Shown in pieces: positions 22,222 to 29,530 of a stretch of 29,530 bases of DNA; within the stretch, counting starts at the first letter, position 1, and each line of letters starts with the position of its first letter. Position numbers and translations under genes: made by a program. The DNA comes from a virus, in IMG/VR virus record IMGVR_UViG_3300027972_000044, positions 1 through 29,530 of that record; one strand, given 5' to 3'. The notes beneath the pieces were generated by a model, which was not told the DNA's origin, searched no databases, and worked only from the letters and a program-made list of their open reading frames with translations.

Positions 22222-22815
22222 ATGTCAGTAGACTTAAACAAAAGTGAAGATTTCGTAAAAGAATTAAAAATCTTTAACGATGGGATTGCAGGGATTGTGG
22301 ATAATGTTAAATTGACTATTGAACGTAAGACACCCGGAACTGATGACAAAAAACCAGATTACAAATTAATTGCTGTTGACTCTAAAGGAGCTAGCATTAA
22401 TGAAGGATTTTATTATCAGGAAGAAGGTTCTAAGGGTTTTACCGGATATCAAGCACAAAGACTTATAATGTTAGCAAGAGGAGTTTTTGGAGATGATGTT
22501 AAATTTCCTGTTTGGAATACTACAAGAGAGGTATTAGATGGAGTAATGAAAATGGTTGCTCCCTCTTTAAACAAGCCTTTCAGAGTAGCTGTTTGTTATG
22601 GTACAAGCAAAAATCCTGCTAGATATCTTGGATTTAAAAGCTTTGGTAGTTTTATACAACCAATGACTGTAGCTAATTCTTTAAGTTTAACAAGTAGTGA
22701 TAATGTTGTAAAAGCTCCAAATCCTACTCCTACAGCATCAGATGTTTTGTTAAATAATAATAATACTGAAGAATCTGTAGAAAATACAGATGATTTATCA
22801 TGGCTTAATGGTTAA
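22222..22815 (+). CDS. Candidate single-stranded DNA-binding protein
   Basis: 197 residues. Residues 1-150 are mixed beta and contain LTIERKTPGTDDKKPDYKLI, VDSKGASINEGFY and RVAVCYGTSKNPARYLGFKSFG. The final part is low-complexity (PNPTPTASDVLLNNNN), ending in acidic TDDLSWLNG, like the acidic tip of SSB proteins. Place after helicase and RecA-like ATPase genes supports the call. The OB fold itself is not obvious. It carries the second copy of the 40-nt repeat. Confidence 0.5.
   Translation: MSVDLNKSEDFVKELKIFNDGIAGIVDNVKLTIERKTPGTDDKKPDYKLIAVDSKGASINEGFYYQEEGSKGFTGYQAQRLIMLARGVFGDDVKFPVWNTTREVLDGVMKMVAPSLNKPFRVAVCYGTSKNPARYLGFKSFGSFIQPMTVANSLSLTSSDNVVKAPNPTPTASDVLLNNNNTEESVENTDDLSWLNG
22374..22413 (+). 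repeat. Copy 2 of the exact 40-nt in-frame repeat
   Basis: Identical to 18884-18923, 3,490 nt away; encodes VDSKGASINEGFY here as well. In this gene it fits a continuous beta-rich fold, so this may be the original copy. Confidence 0.95.
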
Positions 22816-22844
22816 TTTTGTTCATGTTTTTAGGTTAGGTGATT

Positions 22845-22871
22845 GAGGGTGTTAATAGCACCCTCTTTTTT
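22845..22871 (+). terminator. Rho-independent terminator abutting the tRNA
   Basis: GAGGGTG (22845-22851), loop TTAATAG, CACCCTC (22859-22865), then six T. The T run ends at the base before the tRNA. It closes the helicase-ATPase-SSB transcript. Confidence 0.9.
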
Positions 22872-22954
22872 GCTTGGGTGGTGGAATGGTATACACGTTG
22901 GACTTAAAATCCAATGGTCATTAGGCCGTGAGGGTTCGACTCCCTTTCCAAGTA
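22872..22954 (+). tRNA. tRNA-Leu (anticodon TAA)
   Basis: 83 nt, class II. Acceptor GCTTGGG pairs with TCCAAGT (with end wobbles), discriminator A, and the D-arm region reads GGTGGAATGGTATACAC. The anticodon stem TTGGA/TCCAA encloses CTTAAAA (anticodon TAA), followed by a variable arm TGGTCATTAGGCCGT and T arm GAGGGTTCGACTCCCTT. No CCA is encoded. It reads UUA, the commonest leucine codon expected in so AT-rich a phage. Confidence 0.95.
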
Positions 22955-22982
22955 CTATTTTAAAAATTTTAAAAATTAATAA

Positions 22983-23183
22983 ATGAAAAAACTCTATTTT
23001 TGTGCTACAGATGGTACTATTATGGTTAGTACACAATTGCCACATGCTACTAAAGAAGCTATAAAAAGTTGTGAGGGAATTTTTGAAGCAATACAAGAAT
23101 TATCCCCTAAGTTAAATATGGCTCTTGTAAACAGTATTGAAGAAGTTGATCAATTAGAATTAAAATGGGGATTTAATGAATGA
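22983..23183 (+). CDS. Hypothetical protein
   Basis: 66 residues ([20 protein letters not shown]...). Alternating strands followed by a helix ([19 protein letters not shown]). It overlaps the radical SAM start by 4 nt (ATGA), so the two are translationally coupled. Unknown; an accessory or substrate of the radical SAM protein is possible. Confidence 0.55.
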   Translation: MKKLYFCATDGTIMVSTQLPHATKEAIKSCEGIFEAIQELSPKLNMALVNSIEEVDQLELKWGFNE

Positions 23184-23974
23184 AAGCAAATAATCTAACA
23201 ATTTGTATTGATGCAATATGTGGTAAAAATTGCCCTTATTGTATATCTAAAATGACTTGGAATCCTACTCCTAATGAAGTATTGTTTACCAGAAACCTTC
23301 CAAAAGCTTTAGAGATGGCTAGGTTGGCTTCTGTTTCCAGTGTATTAATAACTTCTAAAGGAGAGCCTCTTAATAATCTTAATAAAGTTCAAGAATGTGC
23401 TAAATATTTCAGAACCTTTCCTTTAGAGATACAGACTAATGGTTTATTAAGTTGTGCTTGTACAGTAAAGTCTTTATATTTACATGGTTTTAATACTTTG
23501 GCTATTTCAATAGATAAATATAAAGCTATTGATACATTAGCAGATATATATAATGAAGCTAATAAGTTTGGAATGAATATAAGGTTAACTATTGTATTAA
23601 CTGATATGTGGAATGTTGATCCTAATGATTTTTTTGTTAAAATAAAAAATTATGGTATTAAACAAATAACCTTTAGAAAAGCAACTATTCCTAGCAATTC
23701 ATTAGATATAACTACTTCTAATTGGATACAAAATAATACCACAAAAGATCATTCTTATTTTCTTGATTATTTCAGAAGAGATTTTACTCCAAAACATTTA
23801 GTAAGAGAACTAGCTTTTGGATCTTCTGTTTATGATTTAGGAGGAATATCCTTTTCTATAATAGATTACTGTATTCAAGAACATAATAATACTGAAGATA
23901 TAAGGTCTTTAATATATCATCAGGATGGACATCTGTATACTAGTTGGGATAAACAAGGATCAATAATATTTTAA
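23180..23974 (+). CDS. Radical SAM protein
   Basis: 264 residues. The cluster-binding motif C14-GKN-C18-PY-C21 is the canonical CxxxCxxC. SKGEPL (near 60) stands for the GGEP SAM-binding motif, and LEIQTNGLL, TLAISID and MNIRLTIVLTD follow the strands of the partial TIM barrel. The chain stops soon after the barrel, with no SPASM-type second cluster. The reaction cannot be told. No queuosine genes lie nearby, so a QueE role is not supported here. The coupled small gene upstream may be its partner. Confidence 0.85.
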   Translation: MKANNLTICIDAICGKNCPYCISKMTWNPTPNEVLFTRNLPKALEMARLASVSSVLITSKGEPLNNLNKVQECAKYFRTFPLEIQTNGLLSCACTVKSLYLHGFNTLAISIDKYKAIDTLADIYNEANKFGMNIRLTIVLTDMWNVDPNDFFVKIKNYGIKQITFRKATIPSNSLDITTSNWIQNNTTKDHSYFLDYFRRDFTPKHLVRELAFGSSVYDLGGISFSIIDYCIQEHNNTEDIRSLIYHQDGHLYTSWDKQGSIIF

Positions 23975-23976
23975 AT

Positions 23977-24213
23977 ATGAAACCATTATTAATTGGATTA
24001 TTTACTTTAATAATAGTTATATTAATATCTTTAATATATATAATTCTTGTTGGAGTTTTTTCTATCTTAATTCGTAATATGTTTTCTCCTTGGTATATAT
24101 CAATGTGTTGGGAAAATATTATGGAAGAAGGAAATAAATATTTTTTTGTTCCTATTTTTATTACAATTCTTACTTTTGTATTATATTATATTGGAGTTGA
24201 AATACTAAATTAA
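23977..24213 (+). CDS. Small membrane protein
   Basis: 78 residues with two or three hydrophobic segments (LLIGLFTLIIVILISLIYII, FFVPIFITILTFVLYYIGV). It starts 2 nt after the radical SAM stop. Unknown function. Confidence 0.6.
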   Translation: MKPLLIGLFTLIIVILISLIYIILVGVFSILIRNMFSPWYISMCWENIMEEGNKYFFVPIFITILTFVLYYIGVEILN

Positions 24214-24236
24214 TTATTTAATATAACTAAATTATC

Positions 24237-24554
24237 ATGAAAACAATGTTCTATCATGGAGTTACTACCGATAATCGAAGATTTACGATAGCGGGTAAAC
24301 TCTCAGATGACTTTAAGTCTCTAAAATTGGGTATAGCAATTTGTGGTGCTAAAGAACTCTTTGTTAAAAAGCTAGGAAGAATAAAAGCAGAATCTCGTCT
24401 TCTTGGTTCAGCAAAAAGAGGTATATTAACTACTTTAGCTGCTTATAATGAAAGTAAGTATTATCAGGAATTTGTAGAAATTGCTTCTTCTTTTAATGGT
24501 TACGATTCTAAAGATTTAAAAAGAGGTTTTAACTTATATCATAATGTCAATTGA
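24237..24554 (+). CDS. Hypothetical basic protein
   Basis: 105 residues. Strand-rich start (MFYHGVTTDNRRFTIAGKLSDDFKSLKLGIAI as short pieces), then basic helices (FVKKLGRIKAESRLLGSAKRG). It overlaps the primase start by 11 nt, which hints at a replication role. Not recognised. Confidence 0.6.
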   Translation: MKTMFYHGVTTDNRRFTIAGKLSDDFKSLKLGIAICGAKELFVKKLGRIKAESRLLGSAKRGILTTLAAYNESKYYQEFVEIASSFNGYDSKDLKRGFNLYHNVN

Positions 24555-25533
24555 TCTTAACGACTCTAAGTTTTTATCAAAAGGTATCACAAAAGAAGAA
24601 CTTTTAAAAAAGTATTCTGATTACGATATATTCAGATATTATTTAGGAGATTTTGAACTAGGAGATACTTATCACAGTCCATTAAGACACGATGATAGTA
24701 TCCCTAGTTTTAATATTTTTTATAGTAAGCAATATGGATGCTTATTATTTAAAGATTTTGCAGGTAGAAGAGGAGATTGTATCAGATTTGTTCAATATTT
24801 ACTAGGATTAAAAAGTTATAATGAAACTATTCAAAAAATAGATTTTGATTTATCTAGTTCTATACCTAGAAAAAAAGAAGTCAATCCTAAACAATATCAT
24901 GCTGAAAAAGCATCTAGTCATATAGAAATAGTTGCTAGAAATTGGAAAAATGCTGATTTTGAGTATTGGTCTTCTTATGGCATAACCTTACCTACTCTTA
25001 CTAAATATAATGTGTCTCCTATTGTAGGATATTATATTAATGATTTTTATATTGAAACAAAAGGACTTACTTTTGCTTATATAGAACATAAAGATAATAA
25101 ATATACTTACAAGATATATCGTCCATATGCTAGTAAAACTAATAAATGGAGAACTAATCATCCTTTTGGTGTACATCAAGGATATACTCAATTACCTGAA
25201 TCAGGAGACCTTCTTATTATCACTAAATCTTTAAAAGACGTTATGTCTATTTGGGAAATAACTAATATATCTTCTATAGGAATACAAGCAGAATCTACTT
25301 TTATTAAACAAACTGTAATAGAAGAATATAAAAAAAGATTTAAGAAAGTAATCACTTTATTTGATAATGATAGACAAGGTATTATGCAATCTGAAAATTA
25401 TAAGAAAATGTATGATATATCTTTTATATATATTCCTATAGAATATGGTTCTAAAGATTTTAGCGATTTAGTTAAGAATTATGGAAAGACTTTTGCTACA
25501 GATATATTAAATAAATTATTAAAAAATATATAA
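24544..25533 (+). CDS. DNA primase with Toprim domain and degenerate zinc domain
   Basis: 329 residues. The N-terminus follows the CHC2 fold of DnaG-type primases: SPLRHDDSIPSFNIFY and FKDFAGRRGDCIRFVQ correspond to CPFHxEKTPSF and CxxCGxxGDxIxFV. Here the zinc cysteines and histidine are replaced (S, R, and FAGRRG), so zinc binding is probably lost. A Toprim domain near 220-300 has LLIITKSLKDVMSIWE and VITLFDNDRQG with the metal-binding acidic residues. It would make primers for the DnaB-like helicase fork. Confidence 0.8.
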   Translation: MSIDLNDSKFLSKGITKEELLKKYSDYDIFRYYLGDFELGDTYHSPLRHDDSIPSFNIFYSKQYGCLLFKDFAGRRGDCIRFVQYLLGLKSYNETIQKIDFDLSSSIPRKKEVNPKQYHAEKASSHIEIVARNWKNADFEYWSSYGITLPTLTKYNVSPIVGYYINDFYIETKGLTFAYIEHKDNKYTYKIYRPYASKTNKWRTNHPFGVHQGYTQLPESGDLLIITKSLKDVMSIWEITNISSIGIQAESTFIKQTVIEEYKKRFKKVITLFDNDRQGIMQSENYKKMYDISFIYIPIEYGSKDFSDLVKNYGKTFATDILNKLLKNI

Positions 25534-25585
25534 TCTTTATCAAACGCATAGTTTATTTAAGTTAGGTATGTAAAATTTACGGATT

Positions 25586-25801
25586 ATGGAAAGATGGGAT
25601 TTTAAATTAGAAAATGAAGTTTGCCCCACTTGTAAAGGTGAAGGTAGTATTTTAGAAAGTGGCGATATGCACAGAAGCGAAGGATGGATACCTTGCCCAA
25701 TGAGATATTTTCAAGGACACGGATACCCCACCTGTGGGAAAGACGGCAAACTTCATTTTTCGGAATATGATATAAAAAACAAAAAACGATTAATGAAGTA
25801 G
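25586..25801 (+). CDS. Small cysteine-rich, DnaJ-zinc-finger-like protein
   Basis: 71 residues. CPTCKGEG matches the CxxCxGxG repeat of DnaJ, and further cysteines lie in IPCPMRYFQGHGYPTCGKDG. Such units bind zinc. Base composition is less AT-rich than its neighbours. The TAG stop is followed closely by further stops. Function unknown. Confidence 0.6.
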   Translation: MERWDFKLENEVCPTCKGEGSILESGDMHRSEGWIPCPMRYFQGHGYPTCGKDGKLHFSEYDIKNKKRLMK

Positions 25802-25891
25802 TTTCGGTAGTAAATTTTATTACCTCTAACTGCTAATATATGTACACAATATATCCAAAACTCAAAAGATGAAACTTAAAAACCAAATACA

Positions 25892-26230
25892 ATGAAAGAG
25901 CTATTTGAAAAAATCCACATAAAGAGTGAAAATGATTTGCCAAAGAAAGTTGGAAATTATCATGTACAACTTATAGATGGTAGCGGACACAGATTACGTT
26001 TTCCATTTAATGGTGATGTAGGATATAATGTTGATGTTAATTATTGGCTTAAAAACGTTGACTATTATCTCCGTCCTGTTGAGCAGAAGCCTGATTGCTA
26101 CGAGAAAGAGTTTGTCGAGTGGATGTTTAGTAAACAACAAGTATTTGACCATCAAGCTGGAGAATGGATAAGTAATTTAGATTACGCTTATTCTTATTGG
26201 CTAACCAACATTAAAAACAAAGCAAGATGA
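25892..26230 (+). CDS. Hypothetical protein
   Basis: 112 residues, aromatic, with strands (NYHVQLIDGSGHRLRF) and helices (EKEFVEWMFSKQQVF). Like the gene before it, it is less AT-rich than the flanking replication genes. It overlaps the next start by 4 nt. Not recognised. Confidence 0.6.
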   Translation: MKELFEKIHIKSENDLPKKVGNYHVQLIDGSGHRLRFPFNGDVGYNVDVNYWLKNVDYYLRPVEQKPDCYEKEFVEWMFSKQQVFDHQAGEWISNLDYAYSYWLTNIKNKAR

Positions 26231-26391
26231 CAGAAGAAGAAATTAAAAACGCTATAGTAGAATTATTATATGATTTACATACAAGAAATCTACTTAATGA
26301 ATATATTGTAAACAGTATATCTATTAATTTTAAAATAGATGCTGAACAATTATGCTCTATTAATGGTATAACATATAATCTAGAATCATGA
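26227..26391 (+). CDS. Small hypothetical protein
   Basis: 54 residues (MTEEEIKNAIVELLYDLHTR at the start). It overlaps the preceding stop and the next start by 4 nt each (ATGA), which supports translation. A likely helical N-terminus is followed by a strand. Unknown. Confidence 0.6.
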   Translation: MTEEEIKNAIVELLYDLHTRNLLNEYIVNSISINFKIDAEQLCSINGITYNLES

Positions 26392-26624
26392 AAAAATTAG
26401 GATTATTTATTTTATTAACTTTAATCTTTTCTTGTGAACCAATAGAAGATTATTGTTGGGATTGCTTACAAGTTAAAACTAACTTGAATGAAAGGATAGT
26501 ACATTATAATCCGTTTACAATGTGTAATATGACACAAGAAGAAATTGATGATTTTGAAAAAACATATACTTATATTAAATGTGGAATATCTAGTGTATTA
26601 TCTTGTGAAAAACAACGAGAATGA
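26388..26624 (+). CDS. Predicted lipoprotein
   Basis: 78 residues. The lipoprotein signal peptide MKKLGLFILLTLIFSC ends in a lipobox (LIFSC) with C16 as the lipidated residue; acidic E-P follows, common for surface-directed Bacteroidota lipoproteins. Several further cysteines (CWDC, CNM, KCG, SCEK) may form disulfides. It could alter the cell surface. It overlaps the next gene by 4 nt. Confidence 0.65.
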   Translation: MKKLGLFILLTLIFSCEPIEDYCWDCLQVKTNLNERIVHYNPFTMCNMTQEEIDDFEKTYTYIKCGISSVLSCEKQRE

Positions 26625-27040
26625 AAAAAGATAAAAAAGTTGAAAAACAAATATTACCTAATAAACTTAAACCAATTGTTAAGTTTAATAATGGTGATGG
26701 TGCTTTATTATGTAATCTTTGTTACATTATTATAAAAACTCCTCTTGATAAAAAAGAGTGGGATAAAAAAACTTCTTTAGTTCTATGTCCTAAATGTATT
26801 AAATATGTAGTAAATAATACAGAAACTAAATATAAAGAAGGATTTTTGCCAAAGGAACATATGAAATTATTATCCAGATTTCCCACTAAGTATATGAATA
26901 TGGATAAATATTGGAATGCATTACATGGTATTACTTTCATGATAACAGATGATGGCGTATTAACGTATCATTGTGATATCATAACAGCTCTTAATTGTAC
27001 TATAGAAAATAGAGACATGTATTTACATGAATGGGATTAA
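26621..27040 (+). CDS. Zinc-ribbon-like hypothetical protein
   Basis: 139 residues. Basic N-terminus (MKKDKKVEKQILPNKLK), then CNLC and CPKC about 30 residues apart as a zinc ribbon. The C-terminal half has aromatic residues (MDKYWNALHGITFMI). Unknown function. Confidence 0.6.
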   Translation: MKKDKKVEKQILPNKLKPIVKFNNGDGALLCNLCYIIIKTPLDKKEWDKKTSLVLCPKCIKYVVNNTETKYKEGFLPKEHMKLLSRFPTKYMNMDKYWNALHGITFMITDDGVLTYHCDIITALNCTIENRDMYLHEWD

Positions 27041-27065
27041 CTAAATAATTAAATAATTAAATAAT

Positions 27066-27776
27066 ATGACAAGAAAACCAATAATAGGAATACCCGGATG
27101 GAAAGTTGGAGATAATAGTTTTGGTGTTACTTTACCATATATGGAATTTTTTGAACAATATGGAATAGTTAAAGTATTAACTTTAACAGAAGAAGTAGAC
27201 AATTCTATAGATCTTTTAGTAATACCCGGAGGATCTGATATAGATCCCTTAAGATATGGAGCAAAACCTAATTTTAATAATACACGACCAGATCCTATTA
27301 AAGAATATTTTGATGTAAAAATACTTCCTCAATATATTAAAGCTAATGTTCCTATCTTTGGAATATGTAGAGGCATTCAGACTATTGCTGTTTTGTTTGG
27401 TGGTGTTTTAATACAACATTTATATAATCATGAGTCTAATGATTCTTTAGACAGAGCTAAAGCAGTTCATAATATGATTGTTACTAATCATAAATTAGAA
27501 TCGGAATTAGTTAACTTTAAGAACGGTTATAATAAGGGAAAAGGAATCAAAGTAAATTCTCTACATCATCAATGTGTATCTAGTAAAAATCTTCCAGATT
27601 GTTTAGAAGTAATAGCTACTTATGTAGGTAAATCTAATTATGTTTCTATAGAAGCAATAAAACATTCTTCACTTCCTATAATGGCTGTTCAATATCATCC
27701 AGAAGAAATGGGATTTGATGTATTAAGTGATTACATGATTCAAAGTTTAATATCTAAAAGTAAAAATTATGCATAA
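27066..27776 (+). CDS. Class I glutamine amidotransferase-like peptidase (C26, gamma-glutamyl hydrolase type)
   Basis: 236 residues. Family marks: IPGGSDIDPLRYG, nucleophile C101 in FGICRGIQ, and H211 and E213 in VQYHPEE. PuuD-type enzymes hydrolyse gamma-glutamyl bonds. It overlaps the next gene by 8 nt, and the ATP-grasp gene follows, so the three form one unit. In such predicted amidoligase systems the peptidase is thought to trim or remove the added amino acids. Direct substrate unknown. Confidence 0.85.
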   Translation: MTRKPIIGIPGWKVGDNSFGVTLPYMEFFEQYGIVKVLTLTEEVDNSIDLLVIPGGSDIDPLRYGAKPNFNNTRPDPIKEYFDVKILPQYIKANVPIFGICRGIQTIAVLFGGVLIQHLYNHESNDSLDRAKAVHNMIVTNHKLESELVNFKNGYNKGKGIKVNSLHHQCVSSKNLPDCLEVIATYVGKSNYVSIEAIKHSSLPIMAVQYHPEEMGFDVLSDYMIQSLISKSKNYA

Positions 27777-28161
27777 AGTATTTGTATATGGATCTTTATT
27801 AAAAGGATTAGGAAATCATAGATTACTCGCTGATTCTACATTCTTAGGAGAAGATAATACTAAGCCTGAATTTCTTATGGTAGATCTTGGATGGTTTCCT
27901 GGTATAATAGAAGACATTGATGGTGTTTCTATTAAAGGAGAAGTTTATGAAGTATCTAATGATACTCTAAGTTGGTTAGATTCTTTAGAAGGATATAGAC
28001 CGTCTAGCCCTTCTTTTGGTTTATATAATCGTAAACAAATTGATACTAAATTTGGTAAAGCTTTAGTTTATATTTATAATCATTCAGGAAAAGTATTTAC
28101 TTCTGATAAATTAGTTAAAGACGGAGATTGGAGATCTCACTATCAAAATAAAAAAAGATGA
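27769..28161 (+). CDS. Gamma-glutamylcyclotransferase-like protein (AIG2 family)
   Basis: 130 residues. The start VFVYGSLLKGLGNHRLL is the family's YGSL substrate loop, and IKGEVYEVSNDTLSWLDSLEGY carries the conserved catalytic glutamate before GY. The fold releases 5-oxoproline from gamma-glutamyl amines. It overlaps both neighbours (8 nt and 4 nt). Together with the amidotransferase and ATP-grasp genes it suggests making and clearing of gamma-glutamyl-type linkages. Confidence 0.85.
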   Translation: MHKVFVYGSLLKGLGNHRLLADSTFLGEDNTKPEFLMVDLGWFPGIIEDIDGVSIKGEVYEVSNDTLSWLDSLEGYRPSSPSFGLYNRKQIDTKFGKALVYIYNHSGKVFTSDKLVKDGDWRSHYQNKKR

Positions 28162-28958
28162 AAAAATTTGTCCAGATAAGAACAAAAAATTCAACAGCTA
28201 GACCTCTTCAAAGGTCTATTTTATTTGATGATTGGGCTATTGTAAGACTAGGTTCTCGTACTCCTACTGAAAATTGTTCCAGAAAACCTAGGAATTTTAT
28301 AGAAGTAAATACTATAGACGCTATTGAAAATAGTAGATCTAAGCTGAGAATGAAATCTTGTTTTTCTAAGTTAAAAGTTCCTCAAGCTGATTGGTGGCGA
28401 GTAGGAAGTATTCAAAATACAAATACTATGCCTTATCCGTTAGTGTTAAAAAGAGTTTTTGGATTCCAAGGTAGAGGAATGAGATTAATTAATACAAAAG
28501 AAGAACTTAATGATTGGTTCGATGCTAACGGTTCTGAAGAAGGTTGGTATTTTGAAAGATTTTATAATTATGCTCGTGAATATCGTCTTCATGTATCTAT
28601 TGCTACTGGAGTATTTTTAAGTTGGCGTAAACTCAGAACTAAAGAAGCTACTAACAGATGGTTTTTTAATTCTACTAATTCTAATTGGGTAGGAGAAGAT
28701 CATAATCTTTTTGATAAACCTAAATGTTGGAAAGATATGGAAAAAGCAGCTGTAGATTCTCTTAAAGCTGTGGGACTTGATATAGGAGCTGTTGATATAA
28801 GAGTTCAATCTAATACACAAGAAAATCCTAAATTTATTGTTTGTGAAATTAATAGTGCTCCTGCTTTAGGAGAATTAGGGATTGAAAAATATAAAGAAGA
28901 AATTTTAAAAATATTACAAAATAAAAAACAAAATGATAGATATAAAACTTCTTTCTAA
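28158..28958 (+). CDS. ATP-grasp ligase
   Basis: 266 residues. Motifs in order: RLGSRTPT near residue 32, LVLKRVFGFQGRGMRL (ATP-binding lysine and glycine-rich loop), YFERFYNYAREYRLHVS, GAVDIRVQ, and CEINSAPALGELG with the metal-binding E-x-N. Family members join a carboxylate to an amine using ATP. In the three-gene unit it is the probable synthetic step, attaching an amino acid to a protein or small molecule. Substrate unknown. Confidence 0.85.
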   Translation: MKKFVQIRTKNSTARPLQRSILFDDWAIVRLGSRTPTENCSRKPRNFIEVNTIDAIENSRSKLRMKSCFSKLKVPQADWWRVGSIQNTNTMPYPLVLKRVFGFQGRGMRLINTKEELNDWFDANGSEEGWYFERFYNYAREYRLHVSIATGVFLSWRKLRTKEATNRWFFNSTNSNWVGEDHNLFDKPKCWKDMEKAAVDSLKAVGLDIGAVDIRVQSNTQENPKFIVCEINSAPALGELGIEKYKEEILKILQNKKQNDRYKTSF

Positions 28959-29530
28959 TGATTCAGAAATACTATATAATGAAAAAGATAAAAAATTTCG
29001 TAAGGGATTAACTATAACTTTTCTTAAAAATTTTAATAATAAAGTAGATGGTAATCATTTTTCAAGTATTATTAATCAAATATGTTGTTCTAATGTTAAA
29101 AACAGTTCTTATAATTGGCATTATTTTATTCCACCATCTTCTGATTTAGAACATATAAAGAAAGTTGTAAAAGAATTACAACAAGAATTTGATAATATTT
29201 CTTTTACTTTTGAGTCTTTTCATAAAGGTGATCTATTATATGATAAAATTAAAGAAGATTTAGAAAATAGTTATTCTTATTATTCTAATAATTCTTATCC
29301 TTATCTTAAATTACCTTTTAATAATTCAGAATTATTAAAAAGTAGTTTTATAAGTTATCAATATAAATCTCATATTTCAAAAGAAAAAATAACATTTTAT
29401 GAGGTTTTGAGCATTAGCTTTTTATATAGTAGGTTTTCAGAATTCTGTGTTAAAATAAAAATTAGACCTACAAGTATTAATATAAAAGAATTAAGTAATA
29501 GATTTATTATAGAAGAAAGAGAGATTATAA
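28933..29530 (+). CDS. Hypothetical protein, C-terminus cut by window edge
   Basis: 199 codons from an ATG inside the end of the ATP-grasp gene (26-nt overlap), with no stop before the edge. Very asparagine- and serine-rich (SYSYYSNNSYPYLKL). The N-terminus is MIDIKLLSNDSEILYNEKDK. No family recognised. The overlap suggests it belongs to the same operon. Confidence 0.6.
   Translation, partial: MIDIKLLSNDSEILYNEKDKKFRKGLTITFLKNFNNKVDGNHFSSIINQICCSNVKNSSYNWHYFIPPSSDLEHIKKVVKELQQEFDNISFTFESFHKGDLLYDKIKEDLENSYSYYSNNSYPYLKLPFNNSELLKSSFISYQYKSHISKEKITFYEVLSISFLYSRFSEFCVKIKIRPTSINIKELSNRFIIEEREII

Noticed and set aside
12418-25801. Reassignment of TAG to an amino acid, known in some crAss-like phages
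   Set aside because: All long genes here are intact without reading TAG, and several end in TAG (for example 16058 and 19715). The only tRNA is Leu(TAA), not a suppressor. The in-frame TAG at 12885 lies in a doubtful tiny frame.

Overview
This window is a segment of a tailed double-stranded DNA phage that most likely infects a Bacteroidota host. It encodes a portal protein, a long large terminase, an endolysin with a holin-like partner, a replication set and one tRNA. The host is suggested by AT-rich sequence, absence of Shine-Dalgarno sites, and several promoters of the Bacteroidota type (TTTG, 20 nt, TAnnTTTG). The roughly 765-residue terminase beside a large portal, and two long opposing gene arms, fit a crAss-like (Crassvirales) phage; that placement is inference and untested by phylogeny.

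Left arm (1-10,870, minus strand): transcription runs leftwards from about 10,890. First come a small unknown gene, a 30-residue membrane peptide, a RusA resolvase and another unknown gene. A promoter at 9,844-9,875 then drives a possibly structured leader and a small membrane protein, closed by a terminator. A promoter at 9,391-9,422 drives a nucleotidase, a MazG-like nucleotide pyrophosphohydrolase (DUF5664), a GroES-like co-chaperonin and an Hsp20 chaperone, closed by a terminator overlapping the Hsp20 stop codon. A promoter at 7,195-7,226 drives small genes, a DEDD exonuclease with a zinc ribbon, a candidate small terminase and the large terminase. A last promoter precedes the portal gene, which runs off the left edge.

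Divergent control region and start of the right arm (10,871-12,980): a 13-nt direct repeat and a 12-bp palindrome lie between the arms. An unusually GC-rich acidic 88-residue gene follows, then a series of hairpin-plus-T-tract elements, a stretch without long genes, and several very small genes.

RNA island (13,001-15,650): a 560-residue Ro60/DUF2828-like protein (helical TROVE-like part plus a von Willebrand A domain with an intact MIDAS) is followed by about 970 nt without a convincing gene. This stretch holds three different apparent RNA structures: an end-paired 131-nt element with the layout of a Y RNA, a roughly 180-nt multi-branched element, and a string of six hairpins joined by 4-nt GAYA linkers. 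In the string every stem has a different sequence yet is self-complementary, and each 5' arm is followed by ACAGCAAATA. A diverged seventh copy lies upstream. This is the most unusual part of the window and may be a phage-encoded RNA-protein system.

Right arm, remainder (15,651-29,530, plus strand): a lysis and envelope group (glucosaminidase, holin-like protein, small membrane protein, exported beta-strand-rich protein) ends at a terminator. Replication genes follow: a possible initiator or loader, DnaB-like helicase, P-loop ATPase, candidate SSB and a primase whose zinc ligands are lost. Mixed in are a tRNA-Leu, a radical SAM protein, and small membrane and zinc-binding proteins. The end carries a glutamine-amidotransferase-like peptidase, a gamma-glutamylcyclotransferase-like protein and an ATP-grasp ligase in overlapping order, resembling predicted peptide-tagging or amidoligase systems. 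A partial unknown gene runs off the right edge.
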